Shown here piece after piece: positions 1-12,000 of a stretch of DNA of 64,000 nucleotides (its first letter is position 1; each line of letters begins with the position of its first letter). Source of the DNA: Trichuris trichiura (taxonomy: Eukaryota > Nematoda > Enoplea > Trichinellida > Trichuridae); assembly GCA_037903355.1 (NCBI GenBank), contig JBAJFE010000055.1:186001-250000 (forward strand). Direction: 5' to 3'. A model generated the notes under the pieces. The model had not been told where the DNA came from. It saw nothing but the letters and a program-made list of their open reading frames with translations, and did no database searches. A program made the translations under genes and the position numbers.

Positions 1-624
1 TTTAAGCTCCAGCTGTTTTTACGTAAATTGTTAAACTGTTATGTTCATCTTTTCAATAAAAGAAGATTTCAAAAATAGATAATTTCCTTGATTTTCTGTC
101 ATGAATTAAGAATAGAGCAACAACTTGCCCTATTCAGAAGGTTAACTTTAACTGCTTCCTGCAAGTATTGACATATAATGTTCACTTCCTAAGCACGTTG
201 ACTTTCGGACCAGTTTGTTTCGTCGTAGTAGTGAATGTGCATGAGTGTTTTGCAAGATAATCACGTGACATTACATTCGATCTCTCAGACGGCGATTCCA
301 CGCAACATAAGAATGCTATTTTGATTGCACGTCAATTAACAGAACAAATTCCGGAATAAAGCAGTTGCTTCGCGAACGTACATTCTTTCATACCGCTGCG
401 ATGGTTGTCAGCTCAGAGCATTCCGGATAACAGATGATCTAATGGATTTTCCAACACTTTACAAAGTAGTTCCTTTCCCTTCTGCAATGATAGCTTGTTA
501 GCTATGCTTTGTTCCTGTGGTTTGCCTTGGTTCATAAGAAGAATGCGGAGGGCGAACTTAAGAAGTACAGTAGGATAAATTTATTCTTGTGAAACAAGCG
601 TAACGTTGTCAAATAAAATGCCAT

Positions 625-632
625 TATAAAAG
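625..632 (+). promoter_or_regulatory. TATA box of secreted peptide gene A
   Basis: TATAAAAG lies 36 nt before the ATG at 661. The second peptide gene has a TATA box at exactly the same distance, which supports both as core promoters. The spacing implies a 5' leader of only a few nucleotides. It also means the in-frame ATG at 634 is too close to the TATA box to be the start. Confidence 0.6.
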
Positions 633-660
633 AATGCGGCTGAGAGCTGCGGTTAGCACA

Positions 661-1481
661 ATGCAAAGCATTACTGTGAGCATATGGGCGCTGCTACTGG
701 CGGTTTTCAGCTTTGAAAGCCAGGCTCTGCTGGTAAGAAATCTGCGCGTGCATTAATATCAGAACTTTAAATGTGCAAGAAAGAGCTTAACACAATGACA
801 TAAAAAACTTTATTTTATTCGGGAAGAGTACAGTCTCTAGTATTACAAACATCACGACAGTGTGCTGAGCATTTTTGGGTAAGAACAAAAAAGTTGGGGC
901 AGAATACCTTAAGGGCGGTAATAGAAACAAATACTTGCATTTATTAAGAGAAGCTTATTTTTATTCTTATCACTATTATTCGCTGCATTAGATTGATTAG
1001 AGCTTTGAAATGTATGTATTTAATGGCAGTCGGTTTCAAGTATTACGGCTTTTTTCATGGGTGTTAAGAATACGAAGACCGCGTACGTTATCGAGAAAAA
1101 AGGCTTTATGTTGACAGCGTAAATAAAATAGAAAAAATTGACGTCCATGTGACTACGAGTGCACACACTCTCTCTCTCTTCAAATTCTGTAATGCTTTAG
1201 ATTAGACATGTATGTTTCAACAAGTATTGCTTAATTGCTTTACAGAGAATTAATAACTTTCTCAATACACCGTTATAATTTCACTGAACTTTTAATATAG
1301 CCAAAAGTTGACTGTACGATGAATTCAGCGAGCAGACTTTGAAGGTCGACTGAACTGCGCACGAACAGATTGTTTTGAACAGCGTTTGCTTTCGGCCAAG
1401 TCTCAAGACGGTACGCTCTTCAGCATTTACTCGAACTGCTTGGACGAGTGTGCAGCAGGTTGGTTAAGACTTTCCGGTTAA
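661..1481 (+). CDS. small secreted cysteine-containing peptide A
   Basis: Two exons are proposed: 661-732, and 1329-1481 including the stop, giving about 74 residues. Exon 1 encodes a 24-residue hydrophobic signal peptide (begins MQSITVSIWALLLAVFSF) and ends at GTAAGA in phase 0. Exon 2 follows a TTCAG acceptor and encodes the mature part, starting RADFEGRLNC, with cysteines spaced C-X4-C-X21-C-X3-C and ending GWLRLSG. The gene at 5.3 kb has the same signal peptide, intron position, cysteine pattern and C-terminal GWL, so both are real members of one family. The pattern could form a two-disulfide helical hairpin, but I recognise no named family. The conserved GGTTGG after the last cysteine might instead be a weak splice donor to a further exon. 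It is presumably secreted; function is unknown. Confidence 0.6.
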
Positions 1482-4400
1482 AGTTCGCCATATATGAAAT
1501 CACAATGCAGCCATTAGCTGACGTATACTATCAGAATGAGTTTAAAAGCAAACATAACAATATAAGCTGTTCAAAGCTTCCATCTCTTCCAGCTGAAGAA
1601 ACTCGTAACATTGGCAATCGTTCTTTCCTATCGACCGGCACGTATGAAACATAATGTCATAAACTGCGTTTTATCTCAGAAGCAAATGTTTTACAGACCG
1701 TGAACGCTGTGTTTGCACAATGTGTCGTCAAGGCTGCATTTTCGCCCACTCGATCATAAGCTTGTCAGTGCTATTCTCCATTTTCAGCACGTGTTCGTCG
1801 AGCCAAAAAATTGCAAGCACTGGGCCTGTTGGCATCCCTTCGTCCGCAGTCTCCAGTCGCTGACAAGAGTGAAACGAAAAATATGGCTTAAATGGAGTTA
1901 GAATGCAAGGAAAAGCTTTGGCTTTTGGTTTTTTGCTTAGATGGCCTACACCAGCTGTAAGCAACAGAAGAAGCCAGTCAAATTTAGTATTTAGCGAATT
2001 TTGTCTTTCAGGAATTTTAGTTTTAAACCCCTTTGCCTTTTCATAAGTCGCTTCAAGTGAGCCCCTCATATTCATGTGGGATAAAGCCTTAAGACGATTT
2101 TCTTTTTTCTAGCAACGGAGGAAGACAATATTTCGCTAGAAATAGTCCAGCTTCCTGCTGAGCCGCATAGGAGGTGTTAAAGGTTGCTATATCTGCCATA
2201 GCACGTGAATTTTATTAAAATGTTTAACAACGGGCTCCTCACCATTGCTACAATACTAGAATACGAAACTAAGTGCATCTCATTAGACATTAAAGCATCA
2301 CATCATTATACGGCTCGTTATTGTTTTCCTTCCGAGAGCTCAAGTCGTTTAGTAAAATGTTTTGAGGCTTTACGCCGTACTAGCAGGCGGGAGCTATGTG
2401 ACGTGAGCGGTTACGTAATGAAGAGCGATAAGATAGCATGAAAGGAAGTATTGCGGTATCAGGTTATAGGAGCAGCATGGCCTTTACCAAGACGCTATGA
2501 GATAGCTTTCTAGACTCTAAGCTGCATTAAACAAACGAAAAGAGGCGAAAAGTATTAAGATTATTATCACAGTTGCTCGCGCAGAAATCTGATTAGCTAA
2601 TCTAACGCGTGCAGCATTAATGCGCAATACGAGCCCTGTTTGGCTATTATTAGTAGATATTCTAGCGACTGCGAAAAACTTCAGAAATGTGCAACTCTTC
2701 TGGAGAGTAGTGTTCAACCTTACCTGAGCATCGAAAAGGCGGCGGAGCGGGTGAACGTGGCAAACAGCTCATATTTCTTTCTTCGAAAAACGTCTTTGTT
2801 ATCAATCTATTTCAACTGTCTTTTAGAGCTATTCGGAATGAGTAAAGATTGCTTACTTCAGCTTAGTTAAACTCAGCTCAATTTGTAGTACCGAAACAAC
2901 TTCAGCTTTCCGTACCCCTGTACGAGACAGCAGATTATTATTATAATCGGAACCGTCAGATAAATGAGAGTATTCGTACAATGCCGCAGAAAAAGAAAAA
3001 TTAACTGGAACGACCGACAGGCGATCAGAGGTTGTTCAAAACGTCTGGAACGCGCCAAGGTGGAAAGGCTGATTTTGTACTGCACGTTACCATGCGGCTT
3101 TGCGGCGGCTTTAGCACTTCAGTTAAACGTTATCCGGAATTTCCCTACAATGTTTAGGAAGAAACGTCGGTTGGCTATAATAGTACTTTAATTCGAAATA
3201 ATTCTTCTGCTTTATTCCAACGCGCTAATTCAGTCTGTACACGAGTTTCTTTAGGCAGTCAAAAATTACCTTTTTCGATCGTGAACTTTTTCAGATATTT
3301 GCTGTTCCTTTTATTTCTGCGTCTGATCGAATCGCTGACCTTGTTTAGCATCATCGGATTTTTATAAAATCCTATAGTCTCTCGATTAGAAGTTCCTGTG
3401 CAGGACAGGTTCTTGCATCCGTTTGCAGTAGACTTCTATAGGGAATTCAGTCCGAAATGTGCCTTTTCTTCCAATTCTTCCTCTGAGGTGAGTTAATGTA
3501 CTCTTAAAGCTTTTCTGAATGAACAAACTAGGTGATAGAATGAGGGACCGAATTTTGGATATTTAGAAGACGAGGTGCTAGATTGTAAAGGTACGGTCTT
3601 TCTAGAGGCTTGCTGTAAATCAACGGGTTCCTAAGACATTTTTCAGTGGATATAAGAATTGAAAATTTAAAATGCCCAAGTTAGCACTGCATAGAGGATG
3701 GGACTACGTCTTAAGCTGCCGTTTTACCATTTTTATCAGCGTCAAACTGTATTGGCGTCTAACCGTTCGCGGCAAAGTAGACCTTCCCTGTTATAAGCAC
3801 ATTGGCTTGTCCTCTATACAGCCCTGATTTAGTCCATTAAATTATTACCTGTTTCATTTACTTAAAAAGGGGATCTTGTCTCTTAGATGGCCTACCGTTT
3901 GAGAAATGCAGGTTCCTTTCTTTCAAGCATGCCCTTAATTTTTTTTGCCTTTACTGGAGAGCATTCCAGTCACCCTTTCTTGCCGTTATCCGAATATAAG
4001 ACAAGACATTAGCCTTATGTTTACGCTCAGGCTTAGGGTGAGGGCTGTACAGGACGACGATGGGGTGCCTGGGAAACAAAATTCGAAAAGGCTTTAAGGG
4101 AACATCGATTCACTTCAGATGAACAACTGAAAAGGGACGCTTAATTTAGGGTTAACTTATTACGAAAAATTCCATTTCTAAAGGGGTAAAGTAGCATGCG
4201 GTTCACATCAATTTTTGCCGGAAAGTTATAGGGATTTGTCCAGATTTGATGCTATAAAACGAGGTGAGCGGTTTTGGGCAAACGAATAAACACATGAAAT
4301 GGTGCATCTCTGCAAAAGCTCATAGTGACGGAAACGTTTATTGTTCTTTTTAGGCTAAGGCCGTTACAGGCTAAACTGAGAAGCGTATTTTCTTAAAGGG

Positions 4401-5249
4401 ACAGAAAACCATACGCGTTAGAAAGTAGGGAGATTATGTCAAAATATTCCATTATCAGAGCCACTATAGGTTTATTCAAAAAAGAATTATTGGAGGATTC
4501 GATAAGATTCTTGACTGCCTTTAATGAGAAATGGCTGACGAAAAAAGTGTACCCTGTAGCAGCTCAGCAAAATGAGCATAGATTCTATTCCATTGTTAAT
4601 GGTCTGCAAGCTTATATATAAAGCGTAAAAAAATCTATGCCCTTCTACATCTTTCAGCCCGCGCAACTGTGCAACCTTTTGAGGATAATAGCCAGAACAG
4701 TGACAGCGATGAGCACGTACCCTCACTGGTGCTGCTGATGCATAGAATGTGAATAAACTTAAAATTTGCTCGAAGCTCTTTGCAACAATACAGAGAGAAC
4801 TCAAATGATCAGCATTACAATGAATAAAATTTAGATATTATTTACATTAAAGAGTGCCACTGCTTTTTGCTTAGACAGTTTTTTGAAGAGCATTGGAAAA
4901 CGAAAGATTTTGTCTTGCTTTAATCCGACTTCTGCTTACCGACTCGAACTCAGCTAGTGCCAGTTTAACATTCTGTTTCAACGGCTGATGCATCAAGTAC
5001 TGTAACCTTTTTCTCGCCGTCGCCCATGCGCTAGGTCCTTCCCCACATGCATCAAAGGGGCGTTGAGCCTGAACTATGAAGATTTTCAAATATTTAATCA
5101 CATTTGGTAATCTTTTTAAAATTTATAGCTGTGGCTATCTATTAGCTGTATGCGGCTGATGATTGCATACTTTGTTAGCATACGGCCGCATGAAGCCACT
5201 TTTGTCTACTTTTGTCAGATGTGGTTAGAAAAGTGAGGCAGAACTGAAG
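1482..5249. other. intergenic, no gene recognised
   Basis: Only short open frames (up to about 115 codons) with no recognisable domain, and no repeat of note. It separates the two tandem peptide genes. Confidence 0.5.
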
Positions 5250-5257
5250 TATAAAAA
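5250..5257 (+). promoter_or_regulatory. TATA box of secreted peptide gene B
   Basis: TATAAAAA lies 36 nt before the ATG at 5286, the same spacing as in peptide gene A. Confidence 0.6.
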
Positions 5258-5285
5258 CAGACTCCTCTTATGTCTGCTCATCAGA

Positions 5286-6085
5286 ATGCGTTCCATCATT
5301 GTACTTGTTTCGTCAATTCTGCTAACGCTTTTCTGCTTTGAAACTGAAGCTCTGGTAAGTTGGTTAGCTGATTTAGTACAATATTGAGACTTTTTTCTTT
5401 TTCTTCATAACGGGTTTCTTTATTTGTTTCCAAAGTTTTCTCGCGGAAATGCACCCGTTGGCCCGTTGGTTTTTATACGTTTTTGGAATAATCGTTTAAA
5501 AAACAACGGGTACAATTCCGCGAAAAAACTTTGGAAAAGAATATTAAGCCTTCATGTTAACCAAAAATGAACACTCTGTCAAACCTTATATTTCGGTAAT
5601 ATCTTTTATAATTGAAACTGCATGCTGATTTCAATTACTTTATGCCAAAACCTCAATGCTACTGAAGCTGAGATGACGCGCTGGAAATGTCGTATAAGTA
5701 GGAACAAGCGAAATCGATTCGACGTAAACTTGTTTATTACAAAAAGACCAAGCTGCTTTGCTCCGCCGTCAGCGCGCCAGAAGGTAGCCTTCCGGCATGG
5801 TGATGACGGGACCGTTTCGCATCTTCCATTTACGTCATTTACTTAGAAATACATAACTTTTAAAATAATATACCCGTTACTATACTGGTAAACTTTATGT
5901 GGCTTTTGTTATAGCGAGAAGATGTAGCAGCTCGTATAAAGTGCATGAGAGAAGACTGTAGTGCTTTACGTTCTGGTTGGCAAGGCAAGCAGAATAAAGG
6001 ACCCAAGATAACCTCTAAGCAGTACTTCCAGTGCTTGGACGACTGCATAGCAGGTTGGTTAAAGCATCAACGATTCATGGAAATA
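5286..6085 (+). CDS. small secreted cysteine-containing peptide B (paralog of A)
   Basis: Exons are 5286-5354 (23-residue signal peptide beginning MRSIIVLVSSILLTLFCF, donor GTAAGT, phase 0) and 5915-6085 (acceptor TTATAG), giving about 79 residues. The mature part starts REDVAARIKC, aligns residue for residue with the start of peptide A, and has C-X4-C-X24-C-X3-C. It ends with GWL followed by seven further residues and a stop. The middle loop is basic and three residues longer than in A. The 560-nt intron carries an imperfect inverted repeat. The two genes are tandem duplicates in the same orientation 4.5 kb apart. They are clearly diverged in sequence but keep the gene structure and promoter geometry. 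Function is unknown; a secreted effector, antimicrobial-like or signalling peptide are all possible. Confidence 0.6.
5428..5536. repeat. imperfect inverted repeat in the peptide B intron
   Basis: Arms 5428-5460 and 5504-5536 (33 nt, a few mismatches) begin and end TTCCAAAG / CTTTGGAA around a 43-nt spacer. It looks like a small fold-back or MITE remnant. Confidence 0.7.
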
Positions 6086-9000
6086 GGTTAAACTAACGTG
6101 AGCAAGCAGATAGTGCGCTAAGGAAGGTTGCACGCATGCGTAGTAACTTATTAGGCTTTTCACCAGCTCTTGTTTCTCGAGAGAGTACAGCCTTTCAGAT
6201 GTGGTAAAGTTAATTCATCTTAGTACGTCAGTCATATAAAACATTATCGCAGGAATTGCAAAGGCAGAAGAGCAGCCCACTTTGTTTACTTCTTCCACCT
6301 ATTTTCACCTTGGTAGAATAGCGTCCTTACTCATAATTTACATCGTGCTGATGCTACAATGATGCTGATCATTTTTTTAGAAAAGCTTGGTAAAAGGAAC
6401 GTACAAAGGGAGTTACCGCCATCATCATCTTCCCGTCATCAACAACGGAGTGTGGTTGTCACCTCAAGACATTTTTAAGAAGTCCCGTTTTGCCTCTGAA
6501 ATAAAGCAGTGCCATGTGCTGACTTTGCTATCACCTTATAAAAGAATCAAAATATCCATAAATCAATGTGAAACCGTCTTTCTTGTTCAGATTTAAACGT
6601 TCGGCGACACGATCGATAGAGAAAGTTATTATGCAGATTAGGCACCGACATATTAATCGTTACGCAGTTAAAGCCAAAAAGTGCTACCCTCAGAATCCCG
6701 AATAGCGGAATTCTAAGTGGCTGAATGCTTCTCTGGCTTTTTTCTTCACTTTTACTTTTTGCCAGAATTCTTTCCTGCTGCCACTATGGTTTCCTAGACT
6801 CGAATGCGAAATGCCTTTTGTTTTGGCGAAATAATCGACACGATAAACGAATAATTTTTCATATAACATTGTAACCTCTAATGCAATTCATTTTTTATGT
6901 ACATGTTTAACTCGAAAAAATTCCGGTTGGAAATAAAATATTTTGTCCAGTTAGCTTGTCAGCGTTGCCTGCTGAAGGGCATAGTGCCGAGACTTTAAGA
7001 AAAGACAAAGGAACTGAGTGCTTTCAGGTGCATACACCTTAATAAGAAGCATACATTCTTTCATCCTATTACACTGTTGCAAAATGCTTCTATTCCGACT
7101 TGACGCATTTGATCACCGGCCGCAAGTTTATTAAACACAAATGCGGCTTGAGGTTTCATATTAACAAATGAAGTAACTTCAAAGCATATGAAAATTCCCT
7201 ATCGCAGCCATTCTCAACCTTTTCTGCGCTAGGCCGCCCTTGGAAGGTGTCCTGAGGTGCCAGGCCTCCCTGTTGCTATTGCTCGACTAATTTTTAAGCC
7301 AACGCCTCACTGTTCGTACAGTGGGGCAGCCTTAGTCTAAGGACAATCCAACATCGCGATCGGCATTTATAGCTTTGCGGAACAGGTAGTACCCCCAAAG
7401 CGGAAATCGACTTTGCCCATCCCTAAAGCAAAACGGAGTAAATAATTGCGCAACGAATGCCTTGAAAAAAGGTAAAAGACAAACAAGAGAGGACGATACA
7501 AATATTAGCTCAATAACTTTCCCCTGTGTAAACATAAAGCCCACTTCAAACCGCTGAAATTATTAAACCGCTTACATTCCGCTTAAGACAGGGCACCGAT
7601 GCCTTGATCGCTCTGAGCACTGCGTGAAAACAAGAACATAAATGTAAAAAATCCAATATAATTTGTCTTTAAACCGAGAAAGCGAGCAAAAAAATCATAT
7701 TTTCGCGTGGCTACGAAGCCGTCGTGAGAACTTTATCCTGGACAGATTACTGCGTTAGCTTCGCTCTTACGCTAGAACAGTGATTCTTACGGGGGCGGGC
7801 ATCGTATTAAAGTGCATAGGAAGGTAAAGTCAGCCGTTCAGGTGTTGTGCCCACCGCATAAAACAAAGCTGCACACTATACGTCCATTCAGACTATGGAA
7901 GCCGACTTCCCGTCCGATGCCCAACGGTCCAACCAATCAGCACGTGAGAAATTGATTAATCAAAATAGGGGAAACGATGACATCCCTAAGCTTGAAGAGC
8001 ATTGCGCTAGGAAGTAATGATAGTCAAGTGAATGCGGTAGAAACTGGAGATAAGTAGCGACCCCAAACGTGCATTTTGACTGCGCATCTGAAGCATTCGC
8101 CCCGTGATTAAACTTAAACAATCACTAAACCGCATTTCATTCGCTGGAACAAAATGAACAACCGCAGCTTTCGAAACTCAACTGCTTCCATCGTCGGCGG
8201 GAAGGCAGAAAGGATGACGATCAAAACAGATTACTCTTTCCCGCTCGAAACTATTGTCGTGTATGCCGTCCCGTACATGACTGCCACTTTGCCTTTAACT
8301 AGTCTGGACGGACGACCTTAAGGACTAGAAAGAAACTTGATGCCAATGAAGGAGAAAAAAGACGAAAGAAATCTAAAAATTGTTAATACGACAAAAGCTA
8401 AAGGCTGCCACCCAGCCACCGCAAAGGTAGCTGTCAGCACTCGCCACGATGAGAATAGAAAAGGAAATGAACTTACCAAGTGCGACATGCATCGCATTTA
8501 CACTGCAAACGAGCACCCGTTCGTTATATTACCCATATGTAGGCTGTACACAGGCTAACGGGTCAAAACCGACAAAAGAGAACACTAACCAGAAATATCC
8601 TTCCACGTGCACGAATAGTACAATAATCGGATGCGCTGGTTATCAAATCCTTGGAATGCTCGCATAACCAAAGAGAAAGAGGCTGGAACTTTCTCTCCGT
8701 AACTGATACAGAAATTTCAGTTATTTAAATGTGGAAATCATTTCGGTACGCTTAATGTAACCCTACTAGGCATTCCACATCTAGCACGAAGGAATCTTAA
8801 AAGTGAAGCCTTTGTGCAGCGGTGCGGTAACGTTTTGTGCAATGTCACGTTAGCGAAAAAAAGAAGAAGCAGCCCACTAAAACACGTAGTAGCGAAAAAC
8901 GTGTTACTGGGACCATGTATTGTACTACTTTTTTGAGGAGCTGTTTGTTGCCTTTTCACTACTGTGACATTGCCTTGCACATTTTCGTGCCACTTTACCA

Positions 9001-12000
9001 ACACTCCGCGTTCAAAACATTTCTTCTTCGCCATAAGTTGAACGACCCTTACCGCCAAAGTTAACCTTGCTGAAATTATCGTAGTATTTAAATAGCTAGG
9101 CCTCTTAAGCTCGTAAAGTGCTATTCTTTTGATGTTGGGAAATATTCCCCGCCTTCCACTCGCGGAAAAGCAAAGCTTGTATTTGCTTACCTGCGCACTT
9201 AGTTACTGTACTGTTCTGCTTACTGTGGACGACAAAATCCGCAAAATTGTTGAAGAACACTTTTGTTTGGCGGCCTAAGTCCGTTCATGTGTGTATTGTT
9301 CACTTATGGGCAGTATAAAGAACGGATCTTGGCCTGCTGCGTAAGCGACAACGCTACGGCACTCGTAAGTTCCTCTTTCACTATTCTCACGGTAGGGAGC
9401 GCTAACGGTTGCCTTATTCAATAACTTTTTAAGCTTTTGCCTCCAATAGTCTATAGAAAGCGTAGGTTGCGTTAGCATCATTTACTTCCTCACCTATTGA
9501 CGATTTTTCGATTTTGTTTCCTTGTTTATAGCATGACCAGGAGTGGTTTGGTAACAAAGTCCAACATCAAAAAGGTTTTCGATTTGCGCACTACAGTTGA
9601 GAGAAAGCAAATGACAACAGTGCTTTTTGCGTTTGTTTTAGCAAATAGCTTCAGTTTTAGGCGAGCTAAATTAGCCCTTTTTGGGTTAAATAGTAAACTT
9701 CCCACGCTTGTTAGCCCATATCGTGTTGCCTTAATACTAGCTGCCAATATCACGGCGTATAACACATCCTCCTAGCTAAAAAAGGTTGGTAATGATTAGC
9801 CCAGTAAAGGCGACGCTGATTGCTCAAGTCTAGGTCAATTCTGATTGGTCAGTTTTCTGTGATTCCTAATCTAGTCCAGCAGTGGGCGGCAGAAAAGCTA
9901 TTCGACCCACAAGTTTAATACTAGTTGCTTGCTAATTCACTTAAGAGGAAAATTACAAGCTTTTCAGTCAAGCAAATAGACGAAAACAGAAAAAAGATAG
10001 AAAGGACAATGCGTTTGTTTCTGGTTCATGGTATGCCTGAGCTGATGCTGAATGAGCAAACTTGAACCTTTCGTGGTCCATATCGAGAATAGCGTTTTTC
10101 AGGGATTGTCTCACTTTCTTAAATGCTGCGTATTCTTCCCTACCGTTATTCAACATTTGCGAAAGTACATTCTGTCTGATCTGGGCGGATATAGTTTTCG
10201 ATATTTTAACAATTGCCCAATTATAGCATCATTCTACGCGCTGCTTTTGATTTTGGCCTGCTAAGCGTTAAGTGAAGTTTCGATCACCGTTTTTTACATA
10301 AAAAAGAACCTTCCAGTACGCCTCTCAAAATCCAAAAGTTATAAATTCTATTTTTAAAAATAAACTGTTATTTGCTTCTAAAGATTAACCCGCGTTAAGC
10401 GCACTGCACTTTAGTCCAATAGTACCTGTTTTTCAATTCTCTTAATTTAGATCGTCCCTTTTGTTGCTGTGGCAATTGTTTGTTGATACTTTTTCAAACA
10501 AATATTCAGCGCTGTACTTTTTTGCTATTTTCTGCCACCAGAGTGGTGGCTTAACAAAGGAAGTGAAAATTAAAGTTAGTCACTCGTTATTGAAGCGACC
10601 GAAAGTGTCAAAGCGCTTCAGAGTGATTCTTCACAACCTCGCTTAATTTTAATTTGCTATTTTTCAGTTCTAGTAGTCTCGCTGTCTAATGTCCGAACTT
10701 TAGATGGGCAGCAGCAGCAAGGACCCTCTCTTGCTGCTGGAGCTTTTGGTTTTAGCGTAACTTGTGTGTACTGAAGTGGGCAGCCTAATTTCGTACTTTG
10801 ATTATTTGCTGCTTTTTACAGGTAAACGAACGGCGTGCGCGTGATCCAGCGTCAGAAAATGTACAAGGTGCCGCCCTACGGTTGTTTGAAAAGTGCGCCG
10901 CAAAGATATATAAAATATGCAATAACAATGTAGAAGAAGGTCCACTTTCAACTGGGTAAGTTGCATAGAATGCTTACAAAGGATAGCTTTGCTTTTCTAG
11001 TTTCTGTGAAAACGAAGAACCCGCATCTGACGTGGCGAGGATATTCTTGAGAAAGGAGAAAGAATCTTAAAAGGCCACGGTATTTTTGACATCTTGTGCG
11101 CAAATATTTTTGGACACGACTGCAGCAGTTTTTAACGGCGTGATTCAACGATATTTCGTCAGAATAGATGAAACGCAGAATTTGTGAGCGCAAATATCCG
11201 AATTGCAAAATATAGAGCCGATGCGCCCACTGTGGAACCAGTGTGCTGGTAGCACGAACGCGACAACACGATGCTTCAGAAATCGCGTGTGACTCAGAAA
11301 ATGTTTAAGGAAGCAAGCATTGGTTTGCCTTTGCGTATAGTTTTGTCACGGAATAAATTTTGAAAATAAATTTGTTTTACCTCTTATCCCTGACAACCCG
11401 GGGGCTTGCAATGGGGTTCATTAACGTAGTTCCGGGGGGCATGATATAAGCCGTATTCAGATTGATTTGAAGGGGTGTCACTTTGGAATTTCGCGTAACG
11501 TTTACAGTAAAGCACGCGGAGCATTTTTTGAAAGTAAACCTGAGCATCTCCAATGCTCCAAAGATATCTGAGAAGCACGGTTTTCTGGCGACAGTGAAGC
11601 AGACTTCAAATATGAAAATTTTTTAATATCCAAATTACGCGGAATAAAGTGCGTTAATGAAAGTGCACAGATCAATAGCCTCTCAGCAGCCTGTCCAATC
11701 GAAACATTATGAAAACGAGCAGCTGCTAGCGCGTAGGCTGCATTTTCCGCAAAACTTATAAAACTGTCCATCCAGTAATGTACCGTGCCAACTAAGCGAG
11801 CTGAAAATGTAAAAAATTCAAACAGCGTATTACGGTAATGAAATTCAGGTTAGCATTGAAAGATTAAAAACGAGAAGGTTCAATTAACGAGTCGATTGAA
11901 TTCAAGAAATTTTATACTTTTAAAGCACAATTAAAGAGCTGATTAATGGAGCATATGTGGATGATAGGAGTGCAGAAAAGAAAGGTAGTTCAGATTGCCA

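Noticed and set aside
634..636. Upstream ATG at 634 as the start of peptide A
   Set aside because: It lies 2 nt after the TATA box, so it would be upstream of the transcription start. The ATG at 661 matches the paralog's spacing and sequence.
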